NCBI GenBank assembly: GCA_031265595.1
Contig: JAISCM010000207.1
Coordinates: 1-6,332, forward strand
DNA: 6,332 nucleotides
Reading direction: 5' to 3'
Source: Tannerellaceae bacterium
GTDB taxonomy: Bacteria > Bacteroidota > Bacteroidia > Bacteroidales > Tannerellaceae
Made by a program: the position numbers and the translations under genes. Below, in pieces: positions 1 to 6,075 of the stretch. The notes below the pieces were generated by a model. That model saw nothing but the letters and a program-made list of their open reading frames with translations, was not told the origin of the DNA and searched no databases. Position 1 is the first letter of the stretch; each line of letters opens with the position of its first letter.

Positions 1-552
1 GGTATTGATGAGAATGGTCACTATATTATGGAAGATACAACCGGCGATGGCGGACAGCCTACGGAAGAAGACCGTACGTACATAGGCTCTGCTTACCCCG
101 ACTGGACATTCGGATGGAACAATTCATTCTCTTATAAGAAATGGGATATGTCTATCTTTATCCGTGGAAGTTTAGGGAATGACGTATTGAATCACATGCG
201 TATGGCTTATGCCCAACCGGGGTATCTGATTGGCGCCAACGCGCTGAACGATCCGCTGACCTTCCAGTTGAAACAGGCGCCGGAATATTGCTCTTTATAT
301 GTAGAAGATGCTTCTTATGCAAGATTGGATAATATGTCTATCGGGTATACTTTCGATACAAAGAAATCAACCTGGATAGACCGTGCAAGAGTGTACGTAA
401 CAGGACAGAACCTGTTTGTACTAACCGGCTATAAAGGATTAGACCCGGAAGTAGACTTTACAAGAAATGATGGCGCAGCTCCGGGTGTTCAAGACCGTGA
501 GTTTTATCCAAAGAACAGAACATTCTCTGTAGGTGTAAGTTTAAGTTTCTAA
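1..552 (+). CDS. SusC/RagA-type TonB-dependent outer-membrane transporter, C-terminal fragment (5' end outside window)
   Basis: The reading frame is open from base 1 to the TAA at 550-552, giving the last 183 residues of a protein whose family is usually about 1000 residues, so the signal peptide, plug and most of the barrel lie upstream. What remains is typical SusC barrel end: alternating aromatic strands (PDWTFGWNNSFSYKKWDMSIFI), the family-typical segment YARLDNMSIGYTF, then RVYVTGQNLFVLTGYKGLDPEV, and a last strand RTFSVGVSLSF ending in phenylalanine, the usual C-terminal signal for insertion by the BAM complex. In this family the barrel sits in the outer membrane, pairs with the SusD lipoprotein encoded 19 bases downstream, and imports glycans or other nutrients using TonB energy. 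The substrate cannot be told from this fragment. The internal ATG at 28 is not the true start, because homologous sequence continues upstream of it. Confidence 0.96.
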   Translation, partial: GIDENGHYIMEDTTGDGGQPTEEDRTYIGSAYPDWTFGWNNSFSYKKWDMSIFIRGSLGNDVLNHMRMAYAQPGYLIGANALNDPLTFQLKQAPEYCSLYVEDASYARLDNMSIGYTFDTKKSTWIDRARVYVTGQNLFVLTGYKGLDPEVDFTRNDGAAPGVQDREFYPKNRTFSVGVSLSF

Positions 553-571
553 CGTTAATAATTAAAAGAAG

Positions 572-2131
572 ATGAAAAAAATACATATATTATCATTAAT
601 TGCAGGATGTGCTTTACTGTGGAGTATGCCGGCTTGTACGAATTTGGATGAAGACGTATACGACACCATCCCGGCTGACCAATTCGGACAAACATCTGCT
701 CAGATTAATGCAGTTATTGCACCGATTTATAGAACTTTCAGAAGTTTATGGCCTGGTGATTTCTTCTGTATGATTGAAGAATCATCCGATATGGCAATCA
801 GCCCGACCCGTCGTGGCGGCGACTGGTGGGATGGCGGCGTTCACATGGAAATGAAACTACATACCTGGACGGCCCGTAACAATGTGGTGAGAAATTCATG
901 GAACTCGTGTAAGGAAAGCATTTCTACCTGCAACCAGGTATACAGCATCATTGAAAAAACAGAAATGTATGCTGATTTGAAAACAAGAACCTTGTGTGAG
1001 ATACGTGGTGTTCGTGCATTCTGGTATTATATGCTGATTGATAATTATGGGAATGCTCCTTTGGCTATTGACTTCAATGATACGGAGCTTCCGGGTATAA
1101 CGCAAAGGAAGGATTTATTTGACTTTGTTGTTAAAGAACTGAATGAGGTTAAAGACCAACTGCGTGAAGATGTATCGGGCGCAAGCTATGGTAAGTTTAC
1201 AAAAGGCGCGGCCTATATGTTGCTTGCTAAGATGTATCTGAATGCTGAAGTATGGACAGGCGCTCCCAACTGGCAAGGCGTTATTAGCGCCTGCGACGTA
1301 GTGATGGGATTACCTTATATTATTGAATCGGATTGGAAAGCAAGCTTTGCTGTCCAGAATCAGAACTCAAAAGAAATAATCCTTCCTATTTGCTTCAGGC
1401 AGGGAGATGATGGAAATCACTTAAATTACCGCACACTGCATTATCTGGCTCCTCCTGCGTTAGGAATGAGTTTCGGAACCTGGAACGGGATTTGCGCCCA
1501 GCCGGATTATGTGAAACAATTTGAGGATGAAGATTCGCGTAAAACAGGCTCTTTCCTGATAGGCCCGTTATACGATCCGAATACAGGCGAAGTGATCATT
1601 ACAGCTCATACCCGCCCACTTATTCATACCATCGACCTTACCATGATTGACGGTTCTCTGAAAGAAGGAACTCAGTGGGGAGAAGTAAACCAGGAAGATG
1701 GCGCCCGTGTAAACAAATGGGAATGGGAAGTAGGCTTGTCAAGCGCTACGATGGAAAATGACTTTGCCATCTTCCGTCTGGCCGACGTCTATCTGATGAA
1801 AGCTGAGGCTTTACTGCGCTCCGGTGGTAATGCTGCCGAAGCTACCCGTCTGATCAACATTATCCGTGAAAGGGGATATGGTAATGCCGATCATAATTAT
1901 GCAGCGGCTACCCTGGATAACTTATATCTGGAAAGGCGTTTGGAATTAGCTTGGGAAAATGTAAGCCGCCAGGATATGATTCGTTTCGGTAAATTCCTCG
2001 ACCCGGGTTATTTGAAACCGGATAGGTCTCCTGACTATCGTTTATTATTCCCGATTCCTCAGACGGCTTGGGAAAGAAATCCGAATCTGAAGCAGAATCC
2101 CGGCTACCCGGTATTCAGCAGTAGCAATTGA
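572..2131 (+). CDS. SusD/RagB family nutrient-binding outer-membrane lipoprotein
   Basis: Complete 519-residue protein, normal length for SusD. Residues 1-21 are a lipoprotein signal peptide (MKK, hydrophobic core, MPA before Cys22). The residues after the lipidated Cys (TNLDEDV) are acidic, which fits the Bacteroidetes surface-export signal. The N-terminal SusD-like domain covers about 30-230, with the typical segment around 143-168 (EIRGVRAFWYYMLIDNYGNAPL) and helix 211-225 (KGAAYMLLAKMYLNA). The C-terminal SusD/RagB domain covers about 260-515, with FRLADVYLMKAEALLRSGG at 401-419, RLINIIRERG, LERRLELAWE, RQDMIRFGKF, and the closing LLFPIPQTAWERNPNLKQNPGY at 491-512. SusD proteins cap the SusC barrel as a hinged lid and hand over the ligand. 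The start ATG at 572 is fixed by the signal peptide; upstream is A-rich (TTAAAAGAAG) without a Shine-Dalgarno motif. It is surely co-transcribed with the susC-type gene before it. The ligand is not predictable. Confidence 0.97.
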   Translation: MKKIHILSLIAGCALLWSMPACTNLDEDVYDTIPADQFGQTSAQINAVIAPIYRTFRSLWPGDFFCMIEESSDMAISPTRRGGDWWDGGVHMEMKLHTWTARNNVVRNSWNSCKESISTCNQVYSIIEKTEMYADLKTRTLCEIRGVRAFWYYMLIDNYGNAPLAIDFNDTELPGITQRKDLFDFVVKELNEVKDQLREDVSGASYGKFTKGAAYMLLAKMYLNAEVWTGAPNWQGVISACDVVMGLPYIIESDWKASFAVQNQNSKEIILPICFRQGDDGNHLNYRTLHYLAPPALGMSFGTWNGICAQPDYVKQFEDEDSRKTGSFLIGPLYDPNTGEVIITAHTRPLIHTIDLTMIDGSLKEGTQWGEVNQEDGARVNKWEWEVGLSSATMENDFAIFRLADVYLMKAEALLRSGGNAAEATRLINIIRERGYGNADHNYAAATLDNLYLERRLELAWENVSRQDMIRFGKFLDPGYLKPDRSPDYRLLFPIPQTAWERNPNLKQNPGYPVFSSSN

Positions 2132-2158
2132 TACGTACAATACGATAGATTTTTCATA

Positions 2159-2190
2159 ACATAATTAAATAATGATTAGGTTAATTATGT
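2159..2190 (+). promoter_or_regulatory. AT-rich 10-bp inverted repeat in the susD-DUF1080 gap
   Basis: ACATAATTAA at 2159-2168 is the exact reverse complement of TTAATTATGT at 2181-2190, with a 12-base loop between. The perfect match is visible in the sequence. It could be a weak RNA hairpin just after susD, a 3'-end structure, or a dyad operator for a regulator of the downstream gene. The sequence alone does not choose between these. Base composition here is AT-rich, so chance similarity is a real alternative. Confidence 0.4.
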
Positions 2191-2250
2191 GATAACTATA
2201 GTCTTCCTTCCGGTGCGGGAGTATAAGAAGGAAGAGCAGGTTATCTTTTA
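2191..2250 (+). terminator. Two-tier hairpin followed by a T-rich run, possible attenuator or partial terminator
   Basis: Outer stem: GATAAC (2191-2196) pairs with GTTATC (2240-2245). Inner stem: TCTTCCTT (2202-2209) pairs with AAGGAAGA (2228-2235), enclosing an 18-base loop. The structure runs straight into TTTTATTAT, about 12 bases before the first possible start codon of the next gene. The shape resembles an intrinsic terminator with an unusually large loop, so it may lower expression of the DUF1080 gene relative to susC and susD, or stabilise the upstream mRNA end. That role is inferred; only the pairing is seen. Confidence 0.4.
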
Positions 2251-2265
2251 TTATAGATGGATGAT

Positions 2266-3111
2266 ATGAAAAAATCGATATTATATATACATGCAGCCGT
2301 CATATTATATGGTATGACAGCTTGTACCGGAGGGAAAAGATCCGATAATGCCTCAGTTGAAGATACGCAAGCCGGCATAGTGGTTCCCGAATATAAACTG
2401 CTAAACCTGCCGACAATTGACTTGACGTCCTTTTCAAAAGATGCGGATGGCTGGATTACGATTTTCGACGGTACATCCTTTGATGGCTGGAGAGGTTATA
2501 ATAAAACCGTTGTACCCGCTCTGTGGACGATAGAAGATAATTCCATTACGTTCAACGGAACAGGCAGCGGCGATACGCTGGATGCGGAAGGCGGCGACAT
2601 TCTATTTGCTTATACATTTAAAAACTTTGAGTTTGAATTTGAATGGAAAGTAGCCAAAGGTTCAAGCTCCGGCGTGTTTTTCTACATTCAGGAAGTAGAA
2701 GAACAACCGGCTTACTTTTCTGCTCCCAAATACCAGATTCTGGATAATGAGAACCATCCCGATGCCAAATCAGGAAAAAACGGCAATCGTATGTCGGCTT
2801 CTTTATATGATATGATTTCGGCCAAACCTCAAAATGCCAAGCCTTACGGCGAATGGAATAAAGGAAAGATACGCTGCTTCAAAGGAACGGTAGTTCATTA
2901 CCAGAACAACGAGCCGGTTGTTGAATACCATCTATGGACCAGCCGGTGGAAAGAAATGCTGGTCCATAGTAAATTCAGTAAAGACAAATGCCCATTAGCA
3001 TACGAACTATTGATAAATTGCGGAGGAGACAACCAGGAAGGTTTCATCGGGCTTCAGGGGAATGGCGGCAATGTTTGGTTCCGTAATATGAAAGTTAAGA
3101 CGTTAGACTAA
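2266..3111 (+). CDS. DUF1080 / 3-keto-disaccharide hydrolase family lipoprotein (PF06439)
   Basis: Putative glycoside-cleaving lipoprotein of 281 residues. The ATG at 2266 is preferred because it gives a standard signal peptide (MKKSILYIH..., hydrophobic core, MTA before Cys20); an in-frame ATG at 2257 would add Met-Asp-Asp, placing acidic residues in the n-region. The single PF06439 domain, a concanavalin-like jelly roll, covers about residues 60-281, with family hallmarks GWITIFDGTSFDGWRGY near 62-78, FEFEWKVAKGSSSGVFFYI near 123-141, KYQILDNENHPDA near 155-167, SLYDMI, KPYGEWN near 192-198, YHLWTSRWKEMLVHSKFS near 221-238, and IGLQGNGGNVWFRNMKVK near 261-278. Members act on glycosides, in characterised cases on 3-keto sugars. 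The stretch after Cys (TGGKRSDN) lacks early acidic residues, so a periplasm-facing lipoprotein is more likely than a surface one. Position after susC/susD suggests it processes the imported ligand. Exact substrate and reaction are unknown. Confidence 0.9.
   Translation: MKKSILYIHAAVILYGMTACTGGKRSDNASVEDTQAGIVVPEYKLLNLPTIDLTSFSKDADGWITIFDGTSFDGWRGYNKTVVPALWTIEDNSITFNGTGSGDTLDAEGGDILFAYTFKNFEFEFEWKVAKGSSSGVFFYIQEVEEQPAYFSAPKYQILDNENHPDAKSGKNGNRMSASLYDMISAKPQNAKPYGEWNKGKIRCFKGTVVHYQNNEPVVEYHLWTSRWKEMLVHSKFSKDKCPLAYELLINCGGDNQEGFIGLQGNGGNVWFRNMKVKTLD
2932..2969 (+). repeat. Perfect 12-bp inverted repeat inside the DUF1080 coding region
   Basis: CTATGGACCAGC at 2932-2943 is the exact reverse complement of GCTGGTCCATAG at 2958-2969, with a 14-base loop. 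It lies over the codons for HLWTSRWKEMLVHS. A 12-bp perfect stem at this spacing is unlikely by chance in a window of this size. The encoded amino acids are themselves family-typical, so codon choice on conserved residues may have created it. As RNA it would be a stable intragenic hairpin. Confidence 0.6.
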
Positions 3112-3152
3112 TTATGTATTGATTCTCAATTATAGCAACAGACCTTTTGTAT

Positions 3153-3190
3153 AAGCAGCGCACCCCCTTTGGATGCGCTGCTTTTGTTTG
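3153..3190 (+). terminator. Rho-independent terminator closing the SusCD-DUF1080 unit
   Basis: AAGCAGCGCA (3153-3162) pairs perfectly with TGCGCTGCTT (3174-3183) around an 11-base loop, and TTTTGTTTG follows on the plus strand. It starts 41 bases after the DUF1080 stop codon. It sits between convergent genes. Read on the minus strand, the stem is followed by ATACAAAAGG rather than a T run, so it should terminate plus-strand transcription well and the POT transcript less efficiently. Confidence 0.9.
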
Positions 3191-3201
3191 TATAAATAAG
3201 A

Positions 3202-4725
3202 TTATTTCGCTATTCTTTCGAGCCATTTTACCATGGTCAGCATGGTGCCCATTGAAATAAGGCAGGCTGTTACGAATACACACCAGGTTGCCCAAACAGG
3301 TATGTTTTCATAAAATATAGTGCCGAGTATCAGCAGTTGGTTCCCTAAAGCGGTAGCGCCCAGCCAACATCCTTGCATAACTCCCTGATATTTCGGAGGA
3401 GATACTTTTGAAACAAACGATAAACCTAACGGGGCGATAAATAATTCGGCAACAGTCAGAATAAAATAAGTTCCGATCAATAAAAATGGCGTTACCCGCA
3501 TGGCATCGGATAGTCCGCCCGTCCTTTTCATTGCGACGGCGTCCGGAAGCCCGATAGAACCAACGGCCATAACGATGAATGCAATGGCTGCAATTCCCAT
3601 ACCGATGGCAATTTTTCGTGGAGTGGAAGGTTCTTTGCCACGACTTCTGAGCCAACCGAATATACCGATAACAACAGGCGTGAGGAATACAACAAAGAAA
3701 GGATTAAAGAACTGGAATACTTCCGCTCCTTCAATACTTGTAAACCCTAAATCGAATTTCAGCCAATTCAAATTCGTATAGTCATTAGCGAAAAAAGTTA
3801 ATGTAACACCGTTTTGGTGAAATGAAAACCAAAAGAAAATGACTACCGCAAAAACAGCAACTAAGGCATACAAACGCTGGCGTATTTCCTGGGCAGACAT
3901 TTGAATAACATTCGTATTGCTTTCGACGACTTTTACCGGATCAGGTAATTTGTTTTTATTTAATAAGAAAATAACCAACGATATAAGCATCGCTACAACG
4001 GCAGCGGCAAAAGCGTAATGGAATCCGGTATTGAATACATTCAGGTATTGATTGGCAAAAGCCGTTAAATCGGCAGGCGCCGACTGGCTTACCTCAGCAG
4101 AGAGCTCCGTAAACCGTTGGGCGGCTTCCGGCGAAATAGTCCCTTTTAAAAACTGATGGCAGAGAGCAGGCAGGTCGGAATTGTAAGTAAAGCCGTGAAC
4201 GCCTACCCACCAGTTGCGAATACCCACGGCAATTAGCGGTGCAAACAAGGCGCCGATATTGATAAACATATAAAAAATCTGATAGCCGGTATCCCTTTTA
4301 TCCGTATACTTAGGATTGTCATACATCTGCCCGACCACAGCCTGAAGGTTTCCTTTAAATAAACCGTTGCCGAAAGCAATAACAAACAATCCGATACATG
4401 TTAAGGTAAGAAATAAAGGCAGGTTTGGTACAGGCGTTGGAGTAGGTATTGCTACCAGGGCATAACCGATAGACATACACAACAAACCGGCTAAAATAGT
4501 TCCTTTGTATTTCTTTGTTTTGTCTGCAATCAATCCTCCGGCCAAAGCCAAAAGATAAATCAAAGCATAGAAAATGGAATAAATAATGGTTGATTGCGTT
4601 TTTTCCAATCCGAATTTCGACATAAGGAATAATGACAATATAGCCATCATGATGTAAAAGCCGAAGCGTTCGCCCATGTTCGACAGGGCGGCTCCGATGA
4701 GCCCTTTGGGATGATTCTTAAACAT
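3202..4725 (-). CDS. POT/PTR-family proton-coupled transporter (peptide MFS transporter)
   Basis: Inner-membrane transporter of 507 residues in the major facilitator superfamily, proton-dependent oligopeptide transporter branch, whose members usually import di- and tripeptides. Hallmarks are GERFGFY at 18-24 (TM1), GGLIADKTKKYKGTI at 63-77 (TM2-3), GNGLFKGN at 119-126 (TM4), and the PTR2 signature FYMFINIGAL at 151-160 (TM5). In TM10, AELFIAPLGLSFVSKVSPP at 426-444 is also typical. By eye the coupling set is partly altered: the first Glu of ExxER is Asn16, Glu19-Arg20 and Lys124 are kept, the TM7 acidic position appears to be His303 (FHQNG), and Glu427 is kept. Residues about 173-230, between TM5 and TM6, form a long, probably periplasmic insertion. 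The ATG at 4725 gives MFKNHPKG directly before TM1. It lies 33 bases after the DUF4831 gene, so both probably share a promoter. Substrate is not certain. Confidence 0.93.
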   Translation of the reverse strand: MFKNHPKGLIGAALSNMGERFGFYIMMAILSLFLMSKFGLEKTQSTIIYSIFYALIYLLALAGGLIADKTKKYKGTILAGLLCMSIGYALVAIPTPTPVPNLPLFLTLTCIGLFVIAFGNGLFKGNLQAVVGQMYDNPKYTDKRDTGYQIFYMFINIGALFAPLIAVGIRNWWVGVHGFTYNSDLPALCHQFLKGTISPEAAQRFTELSAEVSQSAPADLTAFANQYLNVFNTGFHYAFAAAVVAMLISLVIFLLNKNKLPDPVKVVESNTNVIQMSAQEIRQRLYALVAVFAVVIFFWFSFHQNGVTLTFFANDYTNLNWLKFDLGFTSIEGAEVFQFFNPFFVVFLTPVVIGIFGWLRSRGKEPSTPRKIAIGMGIAAIAFIVMAVGSIGLPDAVAMKRTGGLSDAMRVTPFLLIGTYFILTVAELFIAPLGLSFVSKVSPPKYQGVMQGCWLGATALGNQLLILGTIFYENIPVWATWCVFVTACLISMGTMLTMVKWLERIAK

Positions 4726-4758
4726 TTGTTTTTATGTTTTTAAAGTTAATAATGTTGT

Positions 4759-5826
4759 TTATTGTATGATTTGTTTAATGGCGCCGGTTTCGGGATAGAA
4801 AAATACTTTGACGGGCGCTTTTTTATCTTCGAACATAACAGGGGCTAATCCTTCGCGGCTGCCGAACTGTATGATTTGGACTTCTCCTTTAAATAAGGTC
4901 TTTTTATTCACCGTAATATCAACAATCGCCTTACCCGGCAGGTTATAGATCACGCCTTTCATCGCTTTTTCTTTTTTCTCTGCTTCTTTAGGGTCTGGCA
5001 CTGGCGCCCTTTCGGTAGCTTTCAGGTTCATATATACCGGCATACCGCCCAGATCGTCGGCTGCGATAATCCCCAGTTTATCGGAGAAGCGGAAAAGTAC
5101 TTCCTTGTCGAGGTTATCATAAGGCGTTATGGAGACGTCGTAGTAATCTGTTTCGGTTGTGCAAACGCCGGTGAAGAGGTTTGTCAGGGCTTTTTCCTGC
5201 TCTTCCAGTTGTTGGATAACAAGTTGCATGGCTTGTCCGTCGGGAGGTAAGTTATCGGCGTCGCCCGTCAGTATATTCATACGGCTTTCGCGGATCCGGT
5301 AGATCTGTCTGGCAGCCACTTCCGCCTGTTTTGCCGTAGAGCCGGCCATCAGCAGTTCTTCCGAGAATATGGAAATATCGGTAGCTTTTACAGGCCCGGC
5401 TTTTCCTTTCTGCGCATTTTCGGGCTCGGATGCGGGAGGCGTATACTCGGCATTTATCGTGCAGAGCATACCATCTTCGGTAAGGTAGGCGTAAGGCGCA
5501 ACGGTTCCCGGCTTAAATTCTATCAGGTAGGTTTGCTCCGGGTCGGGTATACCTTTATTAATAAGGGTTACGTTTGCCAGCTCGTAATATACTTTATCTT
5601 CTTCTATCGGATTTTTTACGCCCAGATATTTTTCAGCATACCTGTAATAGGGGCCCGCCTTGCATGTGTTTTTTATCACCTCTGCATTGACTAACAAAGA
5701 CGTTTTAGGCAGGGAATAGACGATTCCGAAATTATTACTTTTGGTAGCAACCTTTTTAGCCACTTTGGTTTGCGGCACAACAGGAAGGCTGAAAAGTAAA
5801 CTCATAAAAAGGATCAAGTTCTTCAT
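4759..5826 (-). CDS. DUF4831 family secreted protein of unknown function
   Basis: A 355-residue protein I recognise as DUF4831 (PF16115), a Bacteroidetes family without an assigned function. The first 19-20 residues look like a Sec signal peptide (MKN, hydrophobic stretch to about Val17, then PQTK); there is no lipobox Cys, so a soluble periplasmic or secreted protein is expected. Family-like segments are IVYSLPKTSLLVNAEV at 35-50, KAGPYYRYAEKYLGVKNPIEEDKVYYEL at 56-83, and GIPDPEQTYLIEFKPGTVA at 92-110. A helical segment (about 151-183, TDISIFSEELLMAGST then AARQIYRIRESRMNILTGD) and a second at about 197-218 follow. The C-terminal half is mostly beta (VIYNLPGKAIVDITVNKKTLFKGEVQIIQFG at 292-322). 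A charged, Pro/Lys-rich linker lies at 272-290. It is first in a two-gene unit with the POT transporter. The start codon is set by the signal peptide; there is no Shine-Dalgarno motif. Confidence 0.88.
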   Translation of the reverse strand: MKNLILFMSLLFSLPVVPQTKVAKKVATKSNNFGIVYSLPKTSLLVNAEVIKNTCKAGPYYRYAEKYLGVKNPIEEDKVYYELANVTLINKGIPDPEQTYLIEFKPGTVAPYAYLTEDGMLCTINAEYTPPASEPENAQKGKAGPVKATDISIFSEELLMAGSTAKQAEVAARQIYRIRESRMNILTGDADNLPPDGQAMQLVIQQLEEQEKALTNLFTGVCTTETDYYDVSITPYDNLDKEVLFRFSDKLGIIAADDLGGMPVYMNLKATERAPVPDPKEAEKKEKAMKGVIYNLPGKAIVDITVNKKTLFKGEVQIIQFGSREGLAPVMFEDKKAPVKVFFYPETGAIKQIIQ

Positions 5827-5841
5827 ATTATTGTGTTTTAA

Positions 5842-5874
5842 AAAACTACTTCACAAAACTACCTCACAAAACTA
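5842..5874 (-). promoter_or_regulatory. Tandem 13-bp repeat carrying two TAnnTTTG -7 motifs, probable DUF4831-POT promoter
   Basis: On the minus strand, TAGTTTTGTGAGG and TAGTTTTGTGAAG stand head to tail (5855-5867 and 5842-5854 in plus-strand phase), followed by a partial third copy TAGTTTTTT. Each full copy contains TAGTTTTG (5867-5874 and 5854-5861), an exact match to the Bacteroidetes -7 consensus TAnnTTTG. Initiation just downstream would leave a leader of roughly 15-35 bases before the DUF4831 ATG. A clean TTTG -33 element at the expected 19-21 base spacing is not seen for either copy; only weak matches such as TTGG (minus strand, 5891-5894) lie near it. Confidence 0.5.
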
Positions 5875-5885
5875 AAAAATATTTT

Positions 5886-5905
5886 GTAAACCAACATGTA
5901 AACCA
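5886..5905. repeat. 8-bp direct repeat GTAAACCA, 12-base period
   Basis: GTAAACCA occurs at 5886-5893 and again at 5898-5905, separated by ACAT. On the minus strand it reads TGGTTTAC twice, lying where the -33 region of the DUF4831 promoter would be. Two identical half-sites about one helical turn apart fit a dimeric regulator's binding site, but the repeat is short and this function is only a suggestion. Confidence 0.4.
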
Positions 5906-5938
5906 GACAAAATTCCTGCTATTTGTTATTTCCTTAAA

Positions 5939-6004
5939 GGGTGCGCCCTTTCTGAAAATCGGGTGCATCCTTTTCTGAAATCGGGTGCGCCCTTTTGGGA
6001 AATC
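5939..6004. repeat. Three tandem 22-bp repeats with a palindromic GGGTGCGCCC core
   Basis: Units lie at 5939-5960, 5961-5982 and 5983-6004, each exactly 22 bases. Consensus is GGGTGCGCCC followed by TTTTCTGAAATC. Unit 1 has TTT and AAAA in place of TTTT and AAA; unit 2 reads GGGTGCATCC; unit 3 has GGG in place of CTG. The first core is widened by flanking bases to AAAGGGTGCGCCCTTT (5936-5951), a 6-bp dyad around four bases. A looser related segment, CGCCCTTTTCAGGGA, occurs at 6046-6060. The 22-base period is about two helical turns. No protein-coding meaning is convincing here. Confidence 0.85.
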
Positions 6005-6075
6005 GGTTATATCCGGCGCTGGATCGTTTTGTGTACCCATTTTATCGCCCTTTTCAGGGAGTTTTAGTATGCTGC

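Noticed and set aside
896..1105. Minus-strand open frame inside susD
   Set aside because: Antisense to a well-supported SusD coding sequence, with no recognisable protein features.
2146..2153. TAGATTTT as a -7 promoter element for the DUF1080 gene
   Set aside because: The last base departs from TAnnTTTG, no TTTG -33 element is at the right distance, and the site is over 100 bases from the start codon.
3095..3295. 66-residue minus-strand frame overlapping the DUF1080 3' end and POT 3' end
   Set aside because: It spans the terminator hairpin and overlaps the POT coding end in another frame; no protein features.
3308..3781. Several open frames on both strands within the POT gene
   Set aside because: Overlapping shadows of a strong 507-residue transporter frame; Arg/Cys/Ser-rich with no domain.
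5939..6004. CRISPR array
   Set aside because: Units are directly adjacent 22-mers with no unique spacers, and no cas genes are present.
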